A stretch of DNA of 17,697 bases, taken from DATHWB01 sp046565785. Its GTDB lineage: Bacteria; Actinomycetota; Acidimicrobiia; Spongiisociales; ZC4RG35. The stretch's first letter is position 1. The number at the start of each line of letters is the position of its first letter. Where the stretch lies: NCBI GenBank assembly GCA_046565785.1, contig JBKHXZ010000204.1, positions 1 through 17,697 of the forward strand, written 5' to 3'. The notes under the pieces are model-generated. The model worked only from the letters and a program-made list of their open reading frames with translations, made no database searches and was not told the origin of the DNA. Of the stretch, positions 7,965 through 13,986 are shown piece by piece. Position numbers and translations under genes: made by a program.

Positions 7965-8845
7965 TGGACCTCGACACTCGCGCCCGCCACGCCGCACAGG
8001 CTCTGAAGACTTCGGTCGCCGAAGGCGAGTTGCTGTTGACGGAGCCTCCGACGACCCGGAGCACCGACCGGTGGAGTCCCGCCGTTGCGTTGGCGGCCGG
8101 TGCTCTCACCGCATTGGTGCTGCTGCTCGGAATATGGACGCTGCGTCCGACCGTCGTCGCCGACGACCTGGAGACCACGACCACCACCACGGTTCCGACA
8201 CCGTCGACCACGGCCCCGACCACGGTGACCACGACACCGACCCGCTCGGTGATCCCTCCCGCTGCGCCTCAGACCACTGCCGCGCACGACGACACGCCAC
8301 CGCTGATCACCATCACGACGCCCACCGACGGGCAGGTCTTCGAAACGGACCGGATCACCTTCGCCGGAGTCACCGAACCCGGGGCTCGGGTGTTCGGCGG
8401 CCCATACGAAGCCGATGTCGACCCGGACGGCAACTGGTCGATCGTGCTCATCCTGTCGGAGGGCAAAAACACGGCGACGTTCACCGCGGTGGACTCGGCG
8501 GGGAACGAGGCATCGGCGACGGTCACCGCCGTCTATCAGCCTCCGACCAAGACCACCACGCCTCCCAAAGAGCCGGGCAAGGATCCTGCGCCGTTCGTCG
8601 CCCATGCCACGTGGCTCGAGTGCGCCGAGGTGCCGCCGTTCGACGAGTATTACGGAACCGGCGAGCCGGGAACCAAGGTGGCGGTGCTGAGCGAATGGGG
8701 CAGCGGGGAAACCACGGTCAGCGCCGATGGGTCCTGGTATGTGAAGGTGTTCTTCCCCAAGGCGCCCAAGGACGTGACGTTCGAGGTCAAGGTGAAGGAT
8801 TCACTCGGCCGGTACACCTACTTCACGATGACTGCCACCGGCTGA
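7964..8845 (+). CDS. Sigma-coupled single-pass membrane protein with Ig-like and C-terminal extracellular module (putative anti-sigma regulator)
   Basis: A 293-residue protein coupled to the sigma gene through TGATG (an in-frame GTG at 7961 is a less likely start). Residues 1-38 are cytosolic (MDLDTRARHAAQALKTSV then a polar stretch), 39-60 form one membrane helix, and 61-110 are a Thr/Pro-rich stalk. Residues 113-191 form an Ig-like domain (ITITTPTDGQVFETDRITF, VDPDGNWSIVLIL, FTAVDSAGNEASATV). After a Pro/Lys/Thr linker, residues 215-292 repeat the module of the divergent secreted protein, including ECAEVPPFDEYYGTGEPGT and DGSWYVKVFF.KAPKDVTFEV. By position it should restrain the sigma factor. 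Its cytosolic part is too short for a standard anti-sigma domain and lacks the HXXXCXXC zinc motif, so the mechanism is open. The shared module suggests the two proteins meet the same ligand, or each other, outside the cell. Confidence 0.85.
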   Translation: MDLDTRARHAAQALKTSVAEGELLLTEPPTTRSTDRWSPAVALAAGALTALVLLLGIWTLRPTVVADDLETTTTTTVPTPSTTAPTTVTTTPTRSVIPPAAPQTTAAHDDTPPLITITTPTDGQVFETDRITFAGVTEPGARVFGGPYEADVDPDGNWSIVLILSEGKNTATFTAVDSAGNEASATVTAVYQPPTKTTTPPKEPGKDPAPFVAHATWLECAEVPPFDEYYGTGEPGTKVAVLSEWGSGETTVSADGSWYVKVFFPKAPKDVTFEVKVKDSLGRYTYFTMTATG

Positions 8846-8847
8846 CC

Positions 8848-8875
8848 GGGAACCATCTCGATTTGAAAATCGTCT
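8848..8875 (+). promoter_or_regulatory. Candidate ECF promoter of the DUF4349 lipoprotein gene
   Basis: GGGAACC (8848-8854), 16 bases, then CGTCT (8871-8875). This is close to the classic ECF form GGAAC/CGTC. Predicted +1 is about 8881-8884, giving a leader of roughly 20 bases with AGAGGA before the ATG at 8902. The spacer contains the small palindrome CGATTT-GA-AAATCG, and the leader contains CTCACT-N7-AGTGAG, so a hairpin or attenuator at the start of the transcript is possible. Confidence 0.5.
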
Positions 8876-8901
8876 CACTCCTGTCGAGTGAGAGGACCGA
8901 C

Positions 8902-10290
8902 ATGACGAAGTTCCGCTTCACTGCACGCCTGCTCTCGGTGCCGGTGGTGCTGGCCCTGCTGCTCGCTGCCTGCGGCGGCAACGATGCTTCCGAAGAGACG
9001 GTCGTGTTCGATGAGATTGCTCAAGGTCTGGGCGGTTCCGCCGAGTCCGCCGACACGACCTTGACCACGATGGCGGCCGACGCTCCGGCCGACGACGGCG
9101 GCCAGGCCGAAGCAGGCGATGACACCGCCACCGACTCTGACACGCTCGGATCGGGCGGAGTGGCTCCTCCTCTTGTCCAGACCGCCACCGACCTCGGCCG
9201 GGACATCATCTTCACAGCCACCATGACCGTGGCTATCGACGACGTGGCCGCCGCGAGTGCCGAAGCGACCCGTCAGATCCAAGCGCTGGGCGGGTTCCTG
9301 TTCGGACAGCAGACCACCGGCAGTCCCGAGCCGCGCAGCACCCTCGTTTTCAAGGTGTTCCCCGAGGACTTCCAGGAGGCGCTCGACCGGCTGGGTTCGA
9401 TTGGCGAACTGCGTAATCAGAACGTCAGCGCCGACGACGTCACCGAGCGGGTCGTCGACATCCGTAGCCGGATCACCACCGCCGAGGCGAGTGTGGAACG
9501 GTTGCGAGGGTTCTTGGAGACCGCCACCGACATCGACACCATCGCCGACCTCGAGAACCAATTGCTCCAGCGGGAAACCCAGCTCGAGACGCTGCGCGGT
9601 CAGCTACGCACCCTGGAGGACGCCATCTCCCTGGCGACCATCACTGTCACCATCACCGAGAACGCGGTTCGTCCCGCCGTCCGGGTGGATGTCACCGCGT
9701 ATTCCGGAACCGACGACGACGGTCTGTCGTGCCCGGGCAGCGGAAGTCTCACGGTCGATCAGGGCACCGACGTCACCGTGTGTTTCGAGATCGTCAATGT
9801 CGGTGACACCGATCTCACCGGGTTCACGTTGCGTGATCCGGTGATCGACGTCGACGAGGACGATCTGATCCCTGTGTTCGGTGATATGGGACAGATCCTG
9901 GAGCCGGGCGAGTCGATCGTGATGGCAGCTCACATCACCGCCGATCGCAGCTGGCGGACCCAGACCAACGTCACCGCACTGCCGGTGGACGAGGAGGGGA
10001 ATGTCCGGCAGGGACGCTCGGTGGCCAACACCGCCACGACGTCGATCTCCGCCGTCGACCCTGGCGGTGTCCCCGGTTTCGGGGAGGGTCTGCAAACCAG
10101 CCTGGAGTTGTTGGTGACGCTCGGTCAGGTGCTGGTGTATCTGGTGGCCACCCTCATCCCGTTCTTCTGGGTGCCGCTCGCCATCTGGTGGTGGCTGCGG
10201 CGTTCGGGTCGACGGAAGGAAGAGCAGCCGGCACAGGAGTTGGCCGACGAAGGGCCCATCGACGCCATGGCAGAAGCCGACGGAGATTGA
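8902..10290 (+). CDS. DUF4349-domain lipoprotein with inserted beta domain and C-terminal membrane anchor
   Basis: A 462-residue envelope protein. The lipoprotein signal has lipobox LAAC with C24, followed by an acidic low-complexity stretch (about 28-88). Residues 98-255 form a DUF4349 domain: a beta part (RDIIFTATMTVAIDDV, GGFLFGQQT, STLVFKVFPEDFQEALDRL), then DVTERVVDIRSR and a long heptad-rich coiled coil (about 188-245). Residues 258-385 look like a conserved-repeat/CARDB-type beta domain with two cysteines (C277, C294) that could pair. A membrane helix follows at about 402-432, with a basic stop-transfer (RRSGRRK) and an acidic cytosolic tail. DUF4349 proteins usually end with the helix right after the coiled coil, so the beta domain is an insertion. 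ATG 8902 is chosen because it opens the signal peptide; the same reading frame stays open far upstream by chance. An ECF promoter precedes it. Biochemical function is unknown. Confidence 0.88.
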   Translation: MTKFRFTARLLSVPVVLALLLAACGGNDASEETVVFDEIAQGLGGSAESADTTLTTMAADAPADDGGQAEAGDDTATDSDTLGSGGVAPPLVQTATDLGRDIIFTATMTVAIDDVAAASAEATRQIQALGGFLFGQQTTGSPEPRSTLVFKVFPEDFQEALDRLGSIGELRNQNVSADDVTERVVDIRSRITTAEASVERLRGFLETATDIDTIADLENQLLQRETQLETLRGQLRTLEDAISLATITVTITENAVRPAVRVDVTAYSGTDDDGLSCPGSGSLTVDQGTDVTVCFEIVNVGDTDLTGFTLRDPVIDVDEDDLIPVFGDMGQILEPGESIVMAAHITADRSWRTQTNVTALPVDEEGNVRQGRSVANTATTSISAVDPGGVPGFGEGLQTSLELLVTLGQVLVYLVATLIPFFWVPLAIWWWLRRSGRRKEEQPAQELADEGPIDAMAEADGD

Positions 10291-10294
10291 AGGT

Positions 10295-10723
10295 TCACTC
10301 GAGCGGGTTGCGTATGCGCAGTCGAAGGCGGTGAAAGTCGCGGTCGGCGCTCCAAAGTTCCTTCACGCCGGCGTCGATGCATATCGCCGCCACCCGGGCA
10401 TCGTGGACGGCGGCTCCACTGATGGTGCCGGCTGCGGCTTGCTCCTTGAGGGTTTCCCAGTGGCGAGGACCCTCGGAGAGCACGCGTAGGGAAGGAGAGG
10501 CGAGCCAGGCGTCGACCTGGCTCAATGCCCGCGCGAGGGGAGTGGGTGGGTCGTAGATGCGGGGATGTGTGACGACGGCGAGGAACTCGTGGATACACGG
10601 CCAAGGGATTGCCCACGCGCGGTTGCCCTCTGCCAGGCCCTTGATGGCTTCAGACGCTGATCGGTGGAACCGGGAATCCCCACGATGGGCGTAGACCAAG
10701 ATGTTGGTGTCGACCGCGATCAC
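10295..10723 (-). CDS. VapC-type PIN-domain ribonuclease toxin
   Basis: A 142-residue PIN-domain protein, the usual VapC size. It begins MIAVDTNILVYAHR with D5 and N7. The further acidic residues are E46 (CIHEFLAV), D108 (AAVHDARVAAI) and D127 or D129 (SADRDF), which together form the Mg2+-binding site of PIN ribonucleases. Family members cut tRNA or rRNA; the target here cannot be predicted. Its ATG overlaps the stop codon of the antitoxin gene as ATGA, so translation is coupled and both are made from one leftward transcript. The 3' end lies only four bases from the end of the convergent DUF4349 gene, with no obvious terminator between them. Confidence 0.92.
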   Translation of the reverse strand: MIAVDTNILVYAHRGDSRFHRSASEAIKGLAEGNRAWAIPWPCIHEFLAVVTHPRIYDPPTPLARALSQVDAWLASPSLRVLSEGPRHWETLKEQAAAGTISGAAVHDARVAAICIDAGVKELWSADRDFHRLRLRIRNPLE

Positions 10724-10962
10724 GAACCGCGACCCTGATAGATGATTTCTTGGAGGGCCGACCAGTTGCTCTCGTCTATGCCGGGTTGCGGACCGTGGCC
10801 GGTGAAGCTGCGGTCGTCGAGCTCGAAATTCTCGCCAGTTATCCCTCGTACTTCTCGGTCTATGGCACGCTCAACCAATTGGCGGAGGGTGATCCCTTCC
10901 TGGGCTGCCAACGTCTTGGCTCGACGGAAGAGATCGTCGTTGAGTTCCAGCGTCGTCTTCAT
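10720..10962 (-). CDS. VapB-type antitoxin
   Basis: An 80-residue small antitoxin. The N-terminal MKTTLELNDDLFRRAKTLAA with EGITLRQLVERAIDREV is a ribbon-helix-helix DNA-binding domain (about residues 1-38). The C-terminal half (about 40-80, polar, with FELDDRSFTG and WSALQEIIYQGRGS) should wrap the toxin and block its active site. It precedes the PIN toxin with a four-base overlap, the standard antitoxin-first order. The ATG at 10962 lies six bases after a TACACT box, so the message is probably leaderless. A palindrome just upstream is the likely autorepression site. Type II identity is firm; the exact antitoxin subfamily is not. Confidence 0.9.
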   Translation of the reverse strand: MKTTLELNDDLFRRAKTLAAQEGITLRQLVERAIDREVRGITGENFELDDRSFTGHGPQPGIDESNWSALQEIIYQGRGS

Positions 10963-10968
10963 GCCTGC

Positions 10969-10997
10969 AGTGTATCAGGAAACCCATAAATATGGGT
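10969..10997 (-). promoter_or_regulatory. vapBC promoter -10 and palindromic operator
   Basis: The -10 TACACT (10974-10969, minus strand) is six bases before the vapB ATG. Immediately upstream, 10982-10997 is a perfect inverted repeat ACCCATA-AA-TATGGGT, where the -10/-35 spacer should be. It is AT-rich against its surroundings and has the size of a ribbon-helix-helix operator, so it fits repression by VapB or the VapBC complex. Confidence 0.6.
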
Positions 10998-11073
10998 GTC
11001 TGCAATTGAGCTTCGGACTGACTGTCACCCGTCCGCGACCTCTTTCTCGTCTGTCTGTTCGAAGGAGGTCCCG

Positions 11074-11685
11074 ATGATTCATCGTCTCGGAGCGGTCAGT
11101 GGTCTGATCGCAGTCGTGTTGTTGGTGTGGTCGAGTGCGGTCTTCTCCGGTTCGCAGTCGTCGCCGGAGGATGCCGATGTGGTGGTGCTGGCAGAGCTGA
11201 TCGAGGCCGGTGAGAATGCCGACTCGGCAACGGTCATCGCCATGTTCGCGGTTCCGTTCCTGGTGGCGTTCGGTGGGTTCGTGGCCGACCGGTTTCGACG
11301 CTACGGGTTGGCTGGCTGGATTGGTTGGACTTTCGCGGCGGGCATGGTGATGCTCGGTGTGGCGGGCATGATCATCGGTGCGGTGGGGCAGATGACCTCG
11401 ACGTTGGGCGGCATTCCCGGGGCGGAAGGGATCGCCAGGTTCGTCGTGGTCTTCATATGGAACGGGGCGAACCTGTTTATTCCGGCGATCTTCGCGATCG
11501 GTGGGACGGCGGCGATCGCCGCGTTAGCGGGTGGCGCTCTGCCCAAGTCGGTGGGGTACGGGGCGGTGTTGGTGGTCTTGTCGGCCCCCACCCCGTGGAT
11601 CGGTGCGTTCGTCCTCGTGCTGTGGATCGCAATCACCAGTCTGGTCCTGGCATCCGAACAACCCGCCGACCTGATCAACGCCTGA
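11074..11685 (+). CDS. Small multi-pass membrane protein, function unknown
   Basis: A 203-residue hydrophobic protein that I cannot assign. Predicted helices lie near residues 5-25, 54-72, 82-104, 121-150 and 160-192, with a polar extracytoplasmic loop (about 26-52, GSQSSPEDADVVVLAELIEA) and an Arg-rich cytosolic turn (ADRFRRYG, 71-78). Gly and Ala are abundant in the helices. No enzyme motif is seen. The ATG at 11074 is favoured by GAAGGAGGTC ending three bases upstream, a near-consensus ribosome binding site; an in-frame ATG-like start further up (10996) would run into the vapB operator. The gene stands alone between vapBC and the SOS-controlled imuAB operon, and I see nothing that links it to either. 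Confidence 0.8.
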   Translation: MIHRLGAVSGLIAVVLLVWSSAVFSGSQSSPEDADVVVLAELIEAGENADSATVIAMFAVPFLVAFGGFVADRFRRYGLAGWIGWTFAAGMVMLGVAGMIIGAVGQMTSTLGGIPGAEGIARFVVVFIWNGANLFIPAIFAIGGTAAIAALAGGALPKSVGYGAVLVVLSAPTPWIGAFVLVLWIAITSLVLASEQPADLINA

Positions 11686-11706
11686 GCCGAAGGAGGGCCC
11701 CGCCAA

Positions 11707-11738
11707 CCCACGGTTCACCGAGCGTCCCGAACCGCGGG
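11707..11738 (+). terminator. Possible hairpin after the membrane-protein gene
   Basis: CCCACGGTTC (11707-11716) and GAACCGCGGG (11729-11738) pair with one mismatch around a 12-base loop. A second GC-rich stem, GGCCC-TCCAG-GGGCC, follows a few bases later. There is no T-run after either, so this is a weak terminator candidate separating the membrane-protein gene from the SOS promoter. Confidence 0.35.
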
Positions 11739-11794
11739 CTGTAGAGGCCCTCCAGGGGCCCGGGGAACCCTGGGTTCGCGGGGTCCTCTTGCGA

Positions 11795-11817
11795 ATCGAA
11801 CGCATGTTCGATACGGT
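11795..11817 (+). promoter_or_regulatory. LexA-binding SOS box and overlapping -10 of imuAB
   Basis: ATCGAAC-GCAT-GTTCGAT (11795-11812) has perfect seven-base arms and contains GAAC-N4-GTTC, the known LexA site of actinobacteria and Bacillus. A TANNNT box, TACGGT (11812-11817), begins at the last base of the palindrome, so bound LexA would cover the -10. The site is 53 bases before the imuA start. DNA-damage induction of imuAB is therefore strongly expected. Confidence 0.88.
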
Positions 11818-11865
11818 GGCGCGTCCGGATGCGCTGTCCGGGTTCGCGAGCAGGAGTCGGGTGGG

Positions 11866-12528
11866 GTGAACGCAGCCGCAGTGGTCGGGCCGTCCTCGAT
11901 CGCCGATCGATGGGATCTGCGGACGCGTACCCAGGACCGAACCCACCTGCTCACCTTGCAGCCCGGACGTCCGGTGGAACTGATCGGCCCTCCCGGATTC
12001 GGACTCACCCGGCTCGGATATCGGATGCTGGCCGAGCCCTCCCGTACCGCCCCGGTGGCGATCCTCGACGTGCGCGGCTGGGCCTCGCCTCTCGCCGCCT
12101 GGGAGACCGGAGTGGATACCCCGGTGTTCGTCCGTTGTGCCGACCCGCGGCTGTGGCCGCGGGTCGCTGCTGCGCTGCTGGAAGGTGTCCCGGCGATGTA
12201 TGCCGAAGTGCCGAAGGGGATCCGCGATCAGGATCTGCGCCGGCTCGCCGCCCTCGTCCGAGCCCGTCGAGGTCGGGTGGCCTGGCGTCCGCTGGTCGGG
12301 GAGTTGCCGAGCGGGGTGAGCTTTCTTCGTTTGCGATCGACCGAGGTGGATTGGACCGGGACGGATCGGGGCCACGGTCGGTTGCTGCGAAGGCGCCTGG
12401 TGCTGGAGGCCTCCGGTAAGGGAACGGCGGGCATGACCCGTTTCGTGGAGGTGGATGATGACGGAACGCACGATCTGCGTGTGGTGTCCGACCTGGCCGC
12501 TCGGCCGGCCGGACGCGCCTTCGGATAG
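11866..12528 (+). CDS. imuA: ImuA/ImuA'-type mutasome accessory protein (RecA-like)
   Basis: A 220-residue RecA-fold-like protein. VELIGPPGFGLTRLGYRML (38-56) lies where a P-loop should be, but GPPGFGLT lacks the Walker A lysine, so ATP hydrolysis is doubtful. The rest shows RecA-like strands (APVAILDVRG; VPAMYAEVP) and a basic C-terminal half with THDLRVVSDLAARPAGRAFG. Identity rests on this plus context: an SOS box upstream and imuB directly downstream, as in the mycobacterial ImuA'-ImuB-DnaE2 mutasome, where the protein couples ImuB to damage-induced translesion synthesis. GTG 11866 is used, with AGGAG nine bases upstream. The 3' end overlaps imuB by 71 bases. Sequence similarity between ImuA-type proteins is low, so the call depends largely on position. 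Confidence 0.85.
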   Translation: MNAAAVVGPSSIADRWDLRTRTQDRTHLLTLQPGRPVELIGPPGFGLTRLGYRMLAEPSRTAPVAILDVRGWASPLAAWETGVDTPVFVRCADPRLWPRVAAALLEGVPAMYAEVPKGIRDQDLRRLAALVRARRGRVAWRPLVGELPSGVSFLRLRSTEVDWTGTDRGHGRLLRRRLVLEASGKGTAGMTRFVEVDDDGTHDLRVVSDLAARPAGRAFG

Positions 12529-13936
12529 CCCGGTCATCGTCGTCGGCGCCCCTCGTCAGGGGGTGAGCCGGGTGGCCGCAGCCGACCCGCTCGCCATGTC
12601 GGTTGGTGTGTCCCGTGGCATGCCCCGCCGGGAAGCGGAAGGGCTGTGTCCGGCAGCCACGGTGCTGGTGCGTGATCTCGAAGAAGAGTGGCGTCGGTTC
12701 GAGCCGGTGGTGGCCTCGATCGAAGAGATCGTTCCCCGGGTGGAGATCGTCGAACCGGGCCTCGCTTTGGTGCCGGTGGGTGGAGCGGTTCGCTATTACG
12801 GCGACGAGGAAACGGTGGTGTCGATCGTCGCCGTCAAGCTGGAGGCTGGTGGGGTCGATGTCAGGATCGGAGTGGCAGACGGTCCGTTCGCTGCCACCTG
12901 GGCAGCGCATTCCGCCACTTCCGGACAGCCCCGGCTGGTGCCGGACACCCGAGCGTTCCTCGCCTCGCTCGACATCGCCGCCCTCGACCATGACGACCTG
13001 GTGTCGACGTTCCGCTGGCTAGGGGTGACCACGCTGGGTGCACTGGCCGGTCTACCTCGGGAGGCGATCGCCTCCCGCTTCGGCGACATCGGCCTGGCCG
13101 CCCATCGTCTCGCCCACGGCGAAGACCGGACGGTCGACCCGCGTCGAATCCCCCCTGAGTTGGCTGTCGAGTCTCGTTTCGAGGATCCGCTGGAACTCAC
13201 CGATCAGGTGGCTTTCGCCGCTCGTTGGTTGGCTGTGCGGTTGGTCGACGGTTTGCGATTGGAGGGGATCGCTCCGCATCGCGTCCTGATCGAGGCCGAG
13301 ACCGACGACGGGGAGGTGCGGTCGCGGATCTGGCGTTCGGCTGACCCGTTCACGGAGGATGCGCTTTCGGACAGGGTGCGCTGGCAACTTCAGGCATGGG
13401 TGGATGAGGGGCGCCGCACCAGCGGCGGGATCGTCCGGCTGCGGCTCGATCCGTCCGACCTGTCGGGGGAAGGTCGACAACTCGGGCTTTTCACCGATGA
13501 GGCCGCCAGGGTGGAAGCAGAGCGAGCCTTCGCCCGGGTGCAGACGCTGGTCGGGCCCGATGGTGTGCTGGAGGCGGCTCGGCAGGGTGGCCGGTTGCCA
13601 TCCGAGCTGGTGGCTTGGTCGCGCTGGCAGGAGCCGATGGTGAGGGAGCGGGACGAGACGGCGCCGTGGCCGGGTGCCACCCCGGGGCCGGCTCCTGCGC
13701 TGGTGCCACCCGAGCCGACCCGGCTGGAGGTGGAGTGGGAGGGCGGGATGCCGGTGCGGGTGCGGCTGGGGACCCGGTGGGAACCGGTGTTGTCCTGGGC
13801 GGGTCCGTGGCGGTCGACGGGTTCGTGGTGGAGAGGAGACCAGCCTGTGGATCGTTATCAGTTGGTGACCTCTGCCGGTGCTTTCCTCTGTGTCGTCCGC
13901 GCCTCGGTCACCTACCTCGCTGCCGTCTACGACTGA
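12458..13936 (+). CDS. imuB: ImuB, inactive Y-family polymerase-like mutasome hub
   Basis: A 492-residue Y-family polymerase homologue. The polymerase palm begins ICVWCPTWPLGRP, where active enzymes have the Asp of a DXDXFF motif, and the SIDE-type acidic pair is replaced around VEPGLALVPVGGAVRYYGDEE. Both fit the known loss of polymerase activity in ImuB. Helix-hairpin-helix and little-finger regions follow (FRWLGVTTLGALAGLPREAI; RSRIWRSADPF). A clamp-binding motif QLGLF is at 341-345. Family role: a bridge between the beta clamp, ImuA' and the error-prone polymerase DnaE2 during SOS mutagenesis. ATG 12458 is preferred over ATG 12455 because GGAGG is then six bases upstream. The gene lies within the 3' end of imuA. 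No dnaE2 follows; the next gene is convergent. Confidence 0.94.
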   Translation: MTERTICVWCPTWPLGRPDAPSDSPVIVVGAPRQGVSRVAAADPLAMSVGVSRGMPRREAEGLCPAATVLVRDLEEEWRRFEPVVASIEEIVPRVEIVEPGLALVPVGGAVRYYGDEETVVSIVAVKLEAGGVDVRIGVADGPFAATWAAHSATSGQPRLVPDTRAFLASLDIAALDHDDLVSTFRWLGVTTLGALAGLPREAIASRFGDIGLAAHRLAHGEDRTVDPRRIPPELAVESRFEDPLELTDQVAFAARWLAVRLVDGLRLEGIAPHRVLIEAETDDGEVRSRIWRSADPFTEDALSDRVRWQLQAWVDEGRRTSGGIVRLRLDPSDLSGEGRQLGLFTDEAARVEAERAFARVQTLVGPDGVLEAARQGGRLPSELVAWSRWQEPMVRERDETAPWPGATPGPAPALVPPEPTRLEVEWEGGMPVRVRLGTRWEPVLSWAGPWRSTGSWWRGDQPVDRYQLVTSAGAFLCVVRASVTYLAAVYD

Positions 13937-13939
13937 CCT

Positions 13940-13986
13940 GCTTTTTGCGACTCGCGCGTTTTCGCGCGCTTCCTGCGCTAAAAAGC
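13940..13986. terminator. Convergent terminator between imuB and the acyltransferase gene
   Basis: GCTTTTT-GCG (13940-13949) pairs with CGC-T-AAAAAGC (13976-13986) around an inner stem CGCGCG-TTTT-CGCGCG (13953-13968), with unpaired bases between. T-runs lie at both outer edges, as in the 5863-5914 hairpin. GCGCTAAAAAGCCG is identical at both loci. The leftward acyltransferase gene ends inside the right arm. Confidence 0.7.

Noticed and set aside
8186..8260. Thr-codon-rich repeat tract as a possible DNA repeat or CRISPR-like array.
   Set aside because: It encodes the Thr/Pro stalk after the membrane helix; units are irregular and in frame. A similar stalk is encoded near 17430-17470.
7964..8845. 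Zinc-dependent anti-sigma (ZAS) assignment.
   Set aside because: No HXXXCXXC in the cytosolic segment, which is too short; only a positional anti-sigma call is kept.
8071..8901. The frame of the DUF4349 gene stays open upstream to 8071, making a 739-codon reading frame.
   Set aside because: The upstream part is low-complexity Arg/His/Asp sequence opposite the frame of the sigma-coupled protein. The lipoprotein signal starts at 8902, so the extension is a GC-rich shadow.
9001..9170. Acidic low-complexity region as a sign of frameshift.
   Set aside because: The frame continues without break into the DUF4349 domain; disordered linkers after lipoboxes are normal.
11524..12537. A long minus-strand frame across the SOS box and imuA.
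   Set aside because: Composition is Arg/Pro/Gly/His-biased with no motif, and it runs over the LexA box and into the upstream gene.
12458..13936. Calling this gene an active DNA polymerase IV (DinB).
   Set aside because: The catalytic acidic residues of the palm are absent, a QLGLF clamp motif is internal, and the partner gene and SOS box indicate ImuB.
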